64,000 nucleotides of DNA from Holophagales bacterium (GTDB taxonomy: Bacteria > Acidobacteriota > Thermoanaerobaculia > UBA5066). The DNA is taken from NCBI GenBank assembly GCA_016716705.1, contig JADJVF010000009.1, positions 124,001 through 188,000 of the forward strand, in the 5' to 3' direction. Position numbers and translations under genes: made by a program. Of this stretch, positions 1 through 8,067 are shown piece by piece (position 1 is the stretch's first letter; every line of letters begins with the position of its first letter). The notes under the pieces are model-generated. The model was not told the origin of the DNA, made no database searches, and saw nothing but the letters and a program-made list of their open reading frames with translations.

Positions 1-1
1 G

Positions 2-1075
2 CAGGGGACGAAGCTGAGGCTTCTCCCCGACCTCCACCTCGTCCTTCCGGGCTCGCTCCGGACCGAGGCCGGCAAGCCCTTCACCGTCTACACGCCCTAC
101 GCGCGCCGCTGGCGCGAGGCGGACAAGGCGCTTCCCGTTCCCGCGCCGCCGCGAGTCGCCACGCCGCCCGCCGTCCTCGATGTCCGTTTTCCCTCGATCC
201 CGATGTCGCGGCCCGCCGGCTTTCGCGTGGAGGGTGCGCCCGCGAACCCGCGGGGCGGCGAGCGAGAGGGCCGGAGGCTCCGGGGCGCGTTCCGCGCGAG
301 CGCGCTCCACCGCTACGCCCAGGCGCGAGATCTCCCCGGCGTGGACGGCACGTCCCGCCTCTCGCCGCACCTGCGATTCGGAACGGTCGGTATCCGCAGC
401 CTCCTCGCGGAGGCGAGGTCCGGGTGGAGGGAGGCCGACGAGGCCGGCCGCAGGTCGATCGAAGTCTTCGTCGGCGAGCTGGCGTGGCGGGAGTTCTACG
501 CCTCGATCCTCGCGACGTTCCCCCGGGTCCTGACCGAGAGCTTCCGGCCGGAGTTCGAGCGCTTCCCCTGGATCACGGGAGAGCTGGCCGACGCGCGCTT
601 CGCGGCCTGGCGCGACGGGCGCACCGGCTACCCGATCGTCGACGCGGGGATGCGGCAGCTCGCGCACGAGGGGTGGATGCACAACCGCGTCCGGATGGTC
701 GTCGCCTCGTTTCTCACGAAGCACCTCCTCGTCGACTGGCGCCGTGGCGAGGCCCACTTCCGGGCGAGCCTCGCCGACGGCGACCCCGCCTCGAACAACG
801 GAGGCTGGCAGTGGTCCGCCGGCTGCGGCACCGACGCCCAGCCCTTCTTCCGGATCTTCAACCCCGTCCTGCAGGGAGAGCGGTTCGACCCGGACGGGAC
901 GTACGTGAAGCGCTGGGTCCCCGAGATCGCGTCGTGGAAGAGCGCGGGCGGAGATCTCCACGCGCCGTGGCGGGCGTCGACTCCGCCGCCGGGCTACCCC
1001 GCCCCGATCGTCGACCACGCGGCGGCGCGGGCGAAGGCGCTCGCGGCGTTCGCGACGATCAGGGCCGCTCGCTGA
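2..1075 (+). CDS. phrB: Deoxyribodipyrimidine photolyase, C-terminal part (5' end outside window)
   Basis: The reading frame is open from the first bases of the window, so the N-terminal antenna-binding half is missing. About 357 residues are visible. They start in the family linker that reads GKPFTVYTPYARRW and continue through the helical FAD-binding domain: GWMHNRVRMVVASFLTKHLL, then DGDPASNNGGWQWSAGCG, then DAQPFFRIFNP. These are the hallmarks of class I cyclobutane pyrimidine dimer photolyases, which bind reduced FAD and split UV dimers using blue light. A cryptochrome of the same fold cannot be excluded without the N-terminus, but the flavin pocket and the WQWSAG region look like an active photolyase. 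The stop lies 17 bp inside the 3' end of the convergent lytic transglycosylase gene. Confidence 0.92.
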   Translation, partial: QGTKLRLLPDLHLVLPGSLRTEAGKPFTVYTPYARRWREADKALPVPAPPRVATPPAVLDVRFPSIPMSRPAGFRVEGAPANPRGGEREGRRLRGAFRASALHRYAQARDLPGVDGTSRLSPHLRFGTVGIRSLLAEARSGWREADEAGRRSIEVFVGELAWREFYASILATFPRVLTESFRPEFERFPWITGELADARFAAWRDGRTGYPIVDAGMRQLAHEGWMHNRVRMVVASFLTKHLLVDWRRGEAHFRASLADGDPASNNGGWQWSAGCGTDAQPFFRIFNPVLQGERFDPDGTYVKRWVPEIASWKSAGGDLHAPWRASTPPPGYPAPIVDHAAARAKALAAFATIRAAR

Positions 1076-3305
1076 CCGGGCTCGCCTCGAGCGGGAGGGG
1101 CTCCACCGGCACGCCGTGGAGGACGGCGTACGCCGCCTCGAAGAAGAGGACCCTCTTCACGTAGTCGCGGGGCTCGAAGAGCGGCATCGCCTCGAGAAAC
1201 TCGTCGGCGGCGAGGCCGGGCGCCTGCCGTCTCCAGCGTTTCGGCCGCCCGGGCCCGGCGTTGTAGCCGGCGAGAGCGGCGATCCGGTCGCCGTCGAACT
1301 CGCGCAGCATCATCGCGAGATAGCGCGCCCCGAGCTTCACGTTCACCTCGGGGTCCTTCAGGTCCGGCCGGCCGCGCTTGTTCTCCTTTCGGAGGAGGTA
1401 GCGCCCCGTGCCCGGCATCACCTGCATCAGGCCGGTGGCTCCGGCGCCGGAACGGGCCGTCGTCTGGAAGAGGCTCTCCTGTCGGATGACGCCGTAGACG
1501 AGGGCGGGCGGGAGGCCGTTCGCCGCCGCCTCGCGGACGATGAGCGCTTCCTGCCGGAACGGGTAGAAGGCGCGCCGGACCGCCAGGGGCACGGCCCCCT
1601 CGTCCGGCGTCCCGAGCTCCGGCCAGCGCGCTTTCAGCAGCCCCGTCGCGCGGCGGAACTCGGTCCGCTCGGCCGCGCAGGCGGCGAGGAAGAACGGGTC
1701 GGACGAGCTCTCCGTCTCGGCGGCGTCTTCCGCGAGAGAGGCGAGCCCGACGGCGAGGAGCTCTCGCGACGGGAGGGGACGGGTGTCGTCCGAGAAGGTG
1801 GAGGACGGCGGCGTGTCGTCGAGGAGGAGTGCGGCCGACACGGGAACACCGAGCCGCCCGCCGGCCCAGCGGGCGTAGAGGTCCGGAACGGCGGTCGTGA
1901 CGAGGGAGGCGTAGAGGGCGCGCGCGGCGACGTCCCGTCCCAGCGCCTCGAGGGCGCGGGCGGCCCAGTAGGTGGCCCTCCGGCGGACGCCGACGTCGCC
2001 ATAGAGAGACGCCTGTCGCTGGAAGGCGGCGGCCGAAGCGCGCAACGCCTCGGGGGAACGCGAGAGGGTGCGAAGGAAGGCGGAGCGGAAGAGCTCCTCT
2101 GCGCCGAGGGTCGTCGAGGGGTCGATGGCCAGGAGCTCCGGCAGGAGCCGGAGCTCCTCGTCGCCGAGGTCGAAGCGGGCCGCGGCGCGGACCGCTTCCG
2201 TCAGGAGGCGTCGCCTGTCCGACGGGTCGAGCTCACGGGCGAGGAGCGCGTCGGCGCGGGCCCCGAGCGCCGCGAAGGCCGTGACGGTCGTTTCCGGCGG
2301 GCTGGGGCGCGGGGTCCCCGGAGCGGCGGGCGGGCGGGAAGGTGTGCGGGAGCCCCTCCCGCGGCGAGTCGACGGACGAGACGAGGGCTCGCCGAGGAGT
2401 CGCAGCTCGGCCGCCAGGAGAAGGACCTCTATCCGCAGCCGATCACCCTCGTTGCGTCCGGAGAGGGCGGGCGGCCTCACCAGTGCGTCCCGCGCCGCCT
2501 TCGCGTGCCCCCCGGCGAGGAGAAGGGTTGCAGCCTCGAGGCGGGTACCGGGAATCTTCGCGAGCGGGAGAGCCAGCTCGGCAGCCGCGGACGGAAGTCG
2601 GGCGCCAAGGGCGGACGCCCGAAGGAGCCGCAGCTCGGGGCTTCCTCGCGTGACGGTCTCCCACAGCAACGCCCGGTCGGGGGTCTCGAACAGGTCGGGG
2701 GCCGACTCGGCGGCGCCCGGCAGGTCGCGGACGAGGAGCGTCATCCGTTCCTTCGCCTCCGCGTGCGTCCCGGCCGACCGGCTCGAGCCGAGCGCGAACG
2801 CGATGCGAGCTCGCTCCGTGCCGGGAGAACGGGTCGTCCACGCGTCCCAGGCCAGCCGGACGGTCCTCTTCTCGACGGGCGTCCGGGCGAGCCGGGAAGC
2901 GGAGAGGAGAGCGGTGCGTGCCAGGGGTTCGAAACGGGCGTCCCGCGCAAAGTCGAGGAGGCGGGTGAGCAGGGTTCCGCTCGAGTCGCCCGGCCGGACC
3001 CGCCTCGCCTCCGCGTCGAGCACGAGCCACGAGCCGAGGTCGGGGAGGCCGAGCCCGGTGGCATCGGGAACGGCCCGGGGAGGCGCGGCCGTCCCCGCTT
3101 CCGCGGCGACCACCGCTCGGGCCACGGAGGCGCGGAGAGCGAAGAGGCGCGTACCTGCGAAGCGGGCGAAGGGATCCGGCATCCCCTCCCGCGCCTCGCG
3201 ACGTGCCCTCGCGAGGGACTCCTCCGGGGTTGGCGGAGCACCCGCCGCACCGCGGGCCGTGAGGGCCGCGGCGAGGAGGACGAAGACGAGCCGAAGGAAG
3301 GTCAG
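1059..3305 (-). CDS. Soluble lytic murein transglycosylase (Slt70-like), secreted
   Basis: About 748 residues. The protein starts with a signal peptide (LRLVFVLLAAALTARGAAG) and continues into a long alpha-superhelical U-domain. The last 180 residues are a transglycosylase SLT domain: VIRQESLF carries the catalytic Glu, GATGLMQVMPGTGR and ALAGYNAGPG are the other core motifs. It should cleave peptidoglycan glycan strands in the periplasm with formation of 1,6-anhydro-muropeptides. A low-complexity Ser/Pro/Arg stretch sits near the middle (around 2300-2400) and may be a linker. The only in-frame start before the signal peptide is a CTG whose bases overlap the TGA of the upstream gene (CTGA, 3305-3302). 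The first in-frame ATG lies after the signal peptide, so the CTG or another non-AUG start coupled to the upstream gene is inferred. Confidence 0.88.
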   Translation of the reverse strand: MTFLRLVFVLLAAALTARGAAGAPPTPEESLARARREAREGMPDPFARFAGTRLFALRASVARAVVAAEAGTAAPPRAVPDATGLGLPDLGSWLVLDAEARRVRPGDSSGTLLTRLLDFARDARFEPLARTALLSASRLARTPVEKRTVRLAWDAWTTRSPGTERARIAFALGSSRSAGTHAEAKERMTLLVRDLPGAAESAPDLFETPDRALLWETVTRGSPELRLLRASALGARLPSAAAELALPLAKIPGTRLEAATLLLAGGHAKAARDALVRPPALSGRNEGDRLRIEVLLLAAELRLLGEPSSRPSTRRGRGSRTPSRPPAAPGTPRPSPPETTVTAFAALGARADALLARELDPSDRRRLLTEAVRAAARFDLGDEELRLLPELLAIDPSTTLGAEELFRSAFLRTLSRSPEALRASAAAFQRQASLYGDVGVRRRATYWAARALEALGRDVAARALYASLVTTAVPDLYARWAGGRLGVPVSAALLLDDTPPSSTFSDDTRPLPSRELLAVGLASLAEDAAETESSSDPFFLAACAAERTEFRRATGLLKARWPELGTPDEGAVPLAVRRAFYPFRQEALIVREAAANGLPPALVYGVIRQESLFQTTARSGAGATGLMQVMPGTGRYLLRKENKRGRPDLKDPEVNVKLGARYLAMMLREFDGDRIAALAGYNAGPGRPKRWRRQAPGLAADEFLEAMPLFEPRDYVKRVLFFEAAYAVLHGVPVEPLPLEASPVSERP

Positions 3306-5109
3306 GAGGGAACCGGACCGAGCGCTTCCGGCTTCCCCTCGGCGAGGATCCGGACGAGCTCTTCGTGGAAGAAGTCCACCGTGGCGCGGACGTGCTCCGG
3401 GGTCCTCTCCGCGTAGACCTGCCGGCTCCGCTCGATGTCGTCCTTCAGCCGGACGTAGAGGTCGCCCGCGGCGCGCCCCTCGGCGACCTTGCGCTCGTTG
3501 TAGAGCTTGATCTCCGAGACGAGGAGACGGGCGATGCGCCGGGCGTCGTCGATGGCCCTTTGCGGGTCGTCGCCGCCCCTGAGCGAGCGGGCGCGCGGGA
3601 CGAAGCCGGGTGGCGGCGCGACCGGGGAAGCGGGCGAAGCCGGTCCTTCGAGAACCGCGGCGGGCGCCGGAGCCGCGACCGGGGCCGCCGGGGGGGGCGC
3701 CGGTGCGTGGACCGGAGGAACAGGCGGGGGCGGCGGCGGCGCCGGGAAGGCGGTCTTGATCTGATCGAAGGCCATCGTCAGGTCGCCGCGGCCGGCCGGC
3801 GGCTCGGGAGGCGCTTCCGGCGTGGGCGTCGGGTGGGCGCGGGGAAGGGGCGTGGGTGTCGGCGGCGCGGTCGCCGGACGTGGCATCGACTGCAGGCCGA
3901 GGGCGGCGGCCGTCCGGACGCCGGACGCCGTCAGGAGGTCGACCCCGGAGAGGCTCGACGGCTCGCCCTTCTTCTTCGCGCTGGCCGATTCCTCGAGAGC
4001 CCGGAGCGCTTCTCCGGCGTCCGTGATCCGGCGGATCTTTCGCGCGCCGTTCGGGTCGGTCTGGTCGAACAGCGAGCGGCCGACGGCTTCGGGAGGAACG
4101 GGGAGGGCTGCCGAGAGGGGCGGCCGGTCCGGCGGAGGAACGATCGGAGGGACGGCGATGGACGCGGCGGGGGCGGGCGGCGCCGGGGGCGGGGGCGGTC
4201 CTGCACCGCGGGCGCGGCGACGGGTTTGTCGTCGACAGCGAAACCGGCCGACTCGGCCACCGGTTCGACGGCGGCAGCGGCGGAGCGGAAGATGAGGATG
4301 TCTTCACCGCGGGGCGTCAACGCCGGAGAAGGGATCTTCTTGCGCGCCGCGAGGAGGTCGACGGAGAGGCCGGTGACGAACGTGAGGACCTCGAGGGCGG
4401 CCTCGTTCAGGCGCCCTTCCTCGCCCGGCAGCTCGTCGGCGCAAAGGACGCCGGCGATCCGGTCGCGGATCACCATCGGGACGAGAAGGGTCCGGGCCGG
4501 CGGATGCCCGCCGAGGGCGCGTCGGAGAGGGCCTCCTTCCGGCGGCGGTACCGCGATGATCGGTTTCTCGGCCTTCAGGCAGGCCTCCACGAATTCGTCG
4601 TCGCCCACGCCGAAGTCGAGCGATCTGATGGCGTCGTCCCGGCCGCCCGAAGCGTCGAACCCGAGCGCCTTCCAGCCGCTCAGCTTGTCGTTCCTGAGAA
4701 CGAGAAGCGCGGCCCGCGAGGAGTGGATCTGGGCCTCGGTCAGGAACCGCGTCAGGACGTCGACCTGGGTCCGCGCTCCCTCGATCGAGGAGACGGACCC
4801 CTTGACGAGCCCCCAGTCGGGCGCCGGGGCCGGACCGGGAACCGTGACGGTCACCGTCTCGATGACCTTCTCGACGATCCTCTCCGGAGGGGGAGCCGGC
4901 GGGACGGCCTCTTCCAGCAGGGCCGCGACGAGGTCTTCCGGGAAGAGGTGCTTCGCCTGTGCGGGGATGCTCTCGGAGGCCTTTGAGATCAGCTCGTTGA
5001 TCTCGTTCCGGGTGTCGGCCAGCTGGGATTTCCAGCTCGCGAGATGATCCTCGAGGAGGGTCGATAGGTTCTCGATGAACCGGCGGTTGGCGACGGGGTC
5101 GACAGGCAT
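3302..5109 (-). CDS. GAF-like domain protein of unknown function, interrupted by an apparent -1 frameshift near 4190-4205
   Basis: The ATG at 5109 opens about 300 residues: an N-terminal helical segment, a Pro/Val-rich linker, then a region with GAF-domain character (HSSRAALLVLRNDKLSGWKA, TLLVPMVIRDRIAGVLCADE). This frame turns into Arg/Pro nonsense in a C-rich run at about 4190-4205. The adjacent frame then gives plausible protein to 3302, including a Pro/Ala-rich linker and a C-terminal helical domain (RRIARLLVSEIKLYNERKVA, then RLKDDIERSRQVYAERTPEH). Combined length would be about 602 residues. One missing C restores a single frame, so an assembly error in the homopolymer is likely, but a real mutation is possible. 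The function is unknown; the GAF region suggests ligand or signal sensing. The stop overlaps the transglycosylase start, suggesting one operon. Confidence 0.65.
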
Positions 5110-5150
5110 GACACGCCTCTTCTTGGAAGCCTTCGGGGACGCGAAGCGGC

Positions 5151-5156
5151 ATTATA
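5151..5156 (-). promoter_or_regulatory. Candidate -10 element for the GAF-like gene
   Basis: On the minus strand this reads TATAAT, the exact sigma-70 -10 consensus, 41 nt upstream of the ATG at 5109. No convincing -35 hexamer is found at 16-18 nt. It is an unusually AT-rich spot in this GC-rich region. Confidence 0.4.
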
Positions 5157-5197
5157 AACGCCTCTGTCGATCCGCCGAGCCGTTTCTCGGGCGCGAG

Positions 5198-5226
5198 TTG
5201 ACGCGGGGCGCCCCGGCCCGTAGACT
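5198..5226 (+). promoter_or_regulatory. Sigma-70 promoter for rpsU
   Basis: TTGACG (5198-5203) and TAGACT (5221-5226) are separated by exactly 17 nt, close to the housekeeping consensus. The element lies about 67 nt before the rpsU start and is the best -35/-10 promoter in the window. It probably drives the macromolecular-synthesis genes that follow. Confidence 0.7.
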
Positions 5227-5292
5227 CGCAGGTCCGCCTCGGTCCGGCCGTCCCGGCCGGTCCACTCCGGGCCCGAAAGGGGTGATTCTCAG

Positions 5293-5499
5293 GTGCCGTT
5301 GATCCACGTCAAGGAGGACGAGTCCTTCGAGAACGCGCTGCGTCGCTTCAAGCGCAAGTGCGAGAAGTCGGGGATCCTGTCGGAGCTCAAGAAGCGCCAG
5401 CACTACGAGAAGCCGTCCACCAAGCGGAAACGGAAGGCAATCGCCGCACGCAAGAAGATGCTGCGGAAACTGGCCGAGGAGCGCCGTACGGGAGTCTGA
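5293..5499 (+). CDS. rpsU: 30S ribosomal protein S21
   Basis: 68 residues, the usual S21 length. The sequence begins PLIHVKEDESFENALRRFKR and ends in the typical Lys/Arg-rich tail (KPSTKRKRKAIAARKKML). S21 joins the 30S platform near the anti-Shine-Dalgarno end of 16S rRNA. The start is a GTG at 5293 with an AAAGGGG ribosome-binding site about 10 nt upstream. It is the first gene of the rpsU, mutS2, dnaG, rpoD block; rpsU-dnaG-rpoD is the classical macromolecular-synthesis order, with mutS2 inserted here. Confidence 0.97.
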   Translation: MPLIHVKEDESFENALRRFKRKCEKSGILSELKKRQHYEKPSTKRKRKAIAARKKMLRKLAEERRTGV

Positions 5500-5517
5500 T
5501 CCCGGGGTTTCCTTTCG

Positions 5518-7944
5518 ATGATTCACACGGAAGTCGACTGGCCCGGCGTGCTACGGCTCGCCGGGCGTTTCTGTTCTTCGGAGAGGGGCCGCGAACGGCT
5601 CCTGGCTGCCGCTCCGTCCGGGAATCCGGAGGAGGTCCGCCGCCGGGCCGGCGTGACGCGCGACCTCGTGGCGCGCACGGGGCTCCGGCCTCCCGTCCGC
5701 ATCTTCGGCCTCGACGAGGCGGCACCGCTCGTCCTCCGGCTCGGCGCCGCGGGTCAGGCCCTTCCTCCGGACGAGCTGCTCGACCTCTTCGGCCTCGTCG
5801 AGCGCTCCGAGGAGGCGCGGCACGCCGTCCCCGTCGAGGGGGTCGACCTTCCCGACCTGACCGCGCTCCTCGCACCGCTCGGTGACCTCGAGAGCCTCCT
5901 GTCGGAGCGGGACGTCGTCTTCGAGCCCGACGGCCGGATCTGCGACACCGCCTCCGTCCGGCTCTCCTCGATCCGCGCCTCGATCATCCGCCTCCGTCGC
6001 GAGGTCGTCCGAAGGCTCGAGGAGCTCGTCCGCGCGCGGCCCGACGTCCTCGCCGACGGCTACGTCACGGAGAAAGGGGGGCGCTACTGCCTCCCGGTCC
6101 GCTCGGACCGGCGCGAGAGCGTCGCCGGGATCGTCCACGAGAAGTCGGGCTCGGGGCAGACCCTCTTCGTCGAGCCGCTCGCCGTCGTCGAGGCGAACAA
6201 CTCGCTCTCCGAGGCGTTCGAGGAGGAGCGCGAGGAGATCCACCGGATCCTCGTCGCGCTCACCGCGCGCTTCTCGGCGAGGAAGGCCGAGCTCCTCGCC
6301 GCCGTGGAGATCCTCACCGAGCTCGACGCCTACCAGGCGCGCGCCGACCTGGCGCGCCGCTCGGCGGGCGTCTTTCCCGAGACGAACGGCCCCCTCGTCC
6401 TGAAGAAGGCCCGCCACCCGCTTCTCGACAGGCGCCTCGCGCCGCTGCGCGAAGAGGTCTTCGGCGAGAGGGCCGAGGAGCGCGGCTCCGACGCCGTGCC
6501 GCTCGACCTCGAGCTCGACGAATCGCAGCGGCTCGTCCTCCTCTCCGGCCCGAATGCCGGAGGAAAGACGGTCGCGATGAAGACCGTCGGCCTCTTCGCG
6601 CTCCTGGCGCAGTCGGGCTTCGCCGTTCCCGCCGACCCCGGGACGTCGCTCCCCGTCTTCGACCGGCTCCTCGTCGTCGCGGGGGACGCGCAGGACCTGC
6701 TCGGCGACCTCTCCTCCTTCGCCGGCGCGATGACGCGCACGGCCGCGGCGTTCGCCGCCGCGACGCCGAGGAGCCTCGTCCTCCTCGACGAGCTCGGGAG
6801 CGGCACCGACCCCGACGAGGGGGGCGCCATCGCCACGTCGGTCCTCGAGGAGGACCTGCGCCGCGGCGGGCTCACGATCGCCACGACGCACCTGGCCTCC
6901 GTGAAGGAGTGGGCGCACGGCCGCGCCGACGTCCTCTCGGCCGCGATGGAGTTCGACGAGAGCCTCGGGCGCCCCACGTTCCGCGTGAGGCCCGGCGCCA
7001 CCGGGCGCTCGCGCGCGCTCGCCGTGGCCGAGCGTTCCGGCATCCCGCGGCGGGTCCTCGACGCGGCCCGCGCGCGGCTCGGCTCGGGCTGGGCCGCGGC
7101 CGACGCGGCGCTCGAGCGGCTCGAGACGGAGACGCGCAAGGCGCGGGAGGAGTCGGAGAAGCACCGGGCCGAATCCGCAGCGCTCGCCTCGTCGCGCGAC
7201 GCGCTCGAGCGCGAGGCGGCCGCGCTCGCCGTCGAGAAACAGCGCCTCCGCGAGCGGGCGAAGACGGAGATCGACCGCGCCCTCGTGGCGCTGCGCGAGC
7301 GGACCCGCCGCGAGCTCGACCGGATCCGCGAGGAGGCGCGCGCCGGGCGCGCCGTCTCCCGCGGCGCGCTCATGACGGTCGTCGGCGAGGCACGGAAGGA
7401 CGCCGAGGCGCTCTTCGAGATGGCGGCGCCGCCCGAGCCCGCCGGGCCCGTCGTCGTCGGCGAGCGCGTCAAGGTCATACCGTTCGGGACGACCGGCAGG
7501 CTCCTCGTCCTCGACGAGGCGAAGGGCCAGGCCGAGGTCGAGGTCGGCGGCAAGCGGATGAAGGTGGCCGCGGCAGACCTCCGCCCCGTGACCGGCGCCG
7601 CGGCGACGACACCCGCGTCGAAGTGGGCCCCGTCTCCCCGCGCGAAGGACGCCGAGCCGACCGCAGCGAAGATCACCCCATCCGCGAAGGACATGGCGCC
7701 GCGCGGAGAGATCGTCCTCGTCGGCCTGCGCGTCGATGCGGCGCTCCCGGAGATCGAGCGGGCGATCAACGATGCCCTCCTCGCGGGCAAGGGGAGCCTG
7801 CGAATCGTCCACGGCTTCGGTTCCGGCCGCCTCGCCGCCGCCGTCCGCGAGTTCGTCGCCGAGCATCCCGGCGTCGCAAGCCACCGAGCCGGCGACGCGC
7901 AGGAAGGCGGCGACGCCGTGACCATCGCTGAGTTGAATGACTGA
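5518..7944 (+). CDS. mutS2: Endonuclease MutS2
   Basis: 808 residues, standard MutS2 length. The N-terminal core and clamp region is followed by the MutS-type ATPase: Walker A GPNAGGKTVAMKT (about residue 344), DLSSFAGAM, Walker B LVLLDELGSGTDPDEGG, and the TTHLASVKEW switch. A charged coiled coil (about 520-650) follows, then a KOW-like segment and a C-terminal Smr domain (LRVDAALPEIERAINDAL, then LRIVHGFGSGRLAAAVREF). MutS2 proteins bind branched DNA or collided ribosomes, and the Smr domain is a nuclease; they lack the mismatch-recognition domain of MutS. The ATG at 5518 lies 18 nt after the rpsU stop, so co-transcription with rpsU is likely. Confidence 0.95.
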   Translation: MIHTEVDWPGVLRLAGRFCSSERGRERLLAAAPSGNPEEVRRRAGVTRDLVARTGLRPPVRIFGLDEAAPLVLRLGAAGQALPPDELLDLFGLVERSEEARHAVPVEGVDLPDLTALLAPLGDLESLLSERDVVFEPDGRICDTASVRLSSIRASIIRLRREVVRRLEELVRARPDVLADGYVTEKGGRYCLPVRSDRRESVAGIVHEKSGSGQTLFVEPLAVVEANNSLSEAFEEEREEIHRILVALTARFSARKAELLAAVEILTELDAYQARADLARRSAGVFPETNGPLVLKKARHPLLDRRLAPLREEVFGERAEERGSDAVPLDLELDESQRLVLLSGPNAGGKTVAMKTVGLFALLAQSGFAVPADPGTSLPVFDRLLVVAGDAQDLLGDLSSFAGAMTRTAAAFAAATPRSLVLLDELGSGTDPDEGGAIATSVLEEDLRRGGLTIATTHLASVKEWAHGRADVLSAAMEFDESLGRPTFRVRPGATGRSRALAVAERSGIPRRVLDAARARLGSGWAAADAALERLETETRKAREESEKHRAESAALASSRDALEREAAALAVEKQRLRERAKTEIDRALVALRERTRRELDRIREEARAGRAVSRGALMTVVGEARKDAEALFEMAAPPEPAGPVVVGERVKVIPFGTTGRLLVLDEAKGQAEVEVGGKRMKVAAADLRPVTGAAATTPASKWAPSPRAKDAEPTAAKITPSAKDMAPRGEIVLVGLRVDAALPEIERAINDALLAGKGSLRIVHGFGSGRLAAAVREFVAEHPGVASHRAGDAQEGGDAVTIAELND

Positions 7945-7968
7945 TGCGTTGGCGTCGTGGTGGGGGGT

Positions 7969-8000
7969 CCGGGGGGGCGTGCAGCGCCCAGCCCCCCCGG
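7969..8000. other. GC-only stem-loop between mutS2 and dnaG
   Basis: A perfect 10-bp stem pairs 7969-7978 (CCGGGGGGGC) with 7991-8000 around a 12-nt loop. There is no T-tract after it, so it is not a standard intrinsic terminator. It may attenuate transcription, stabilise the mutS2 mRNA end, or be a processing site between mutS2 and dnaG. Confidence 0.45.
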
Positions 8001-8067
8001 CGAGCGCCGAGTTGGCGGAGTAGCGGAATGAACGCCGCCCCGGTCTCGTTCCGAAGCTGAGAGCCAC

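Noticed and set aside
1116..3416. Long plus-strand open frame opposite the lytic transglycosylase gene
   Set aside because: It is rich in Arg, Gly and Glu with no recognisable domain, and the minus strand encodes a clear Slt domain. High G+C keeps antisense frames open.
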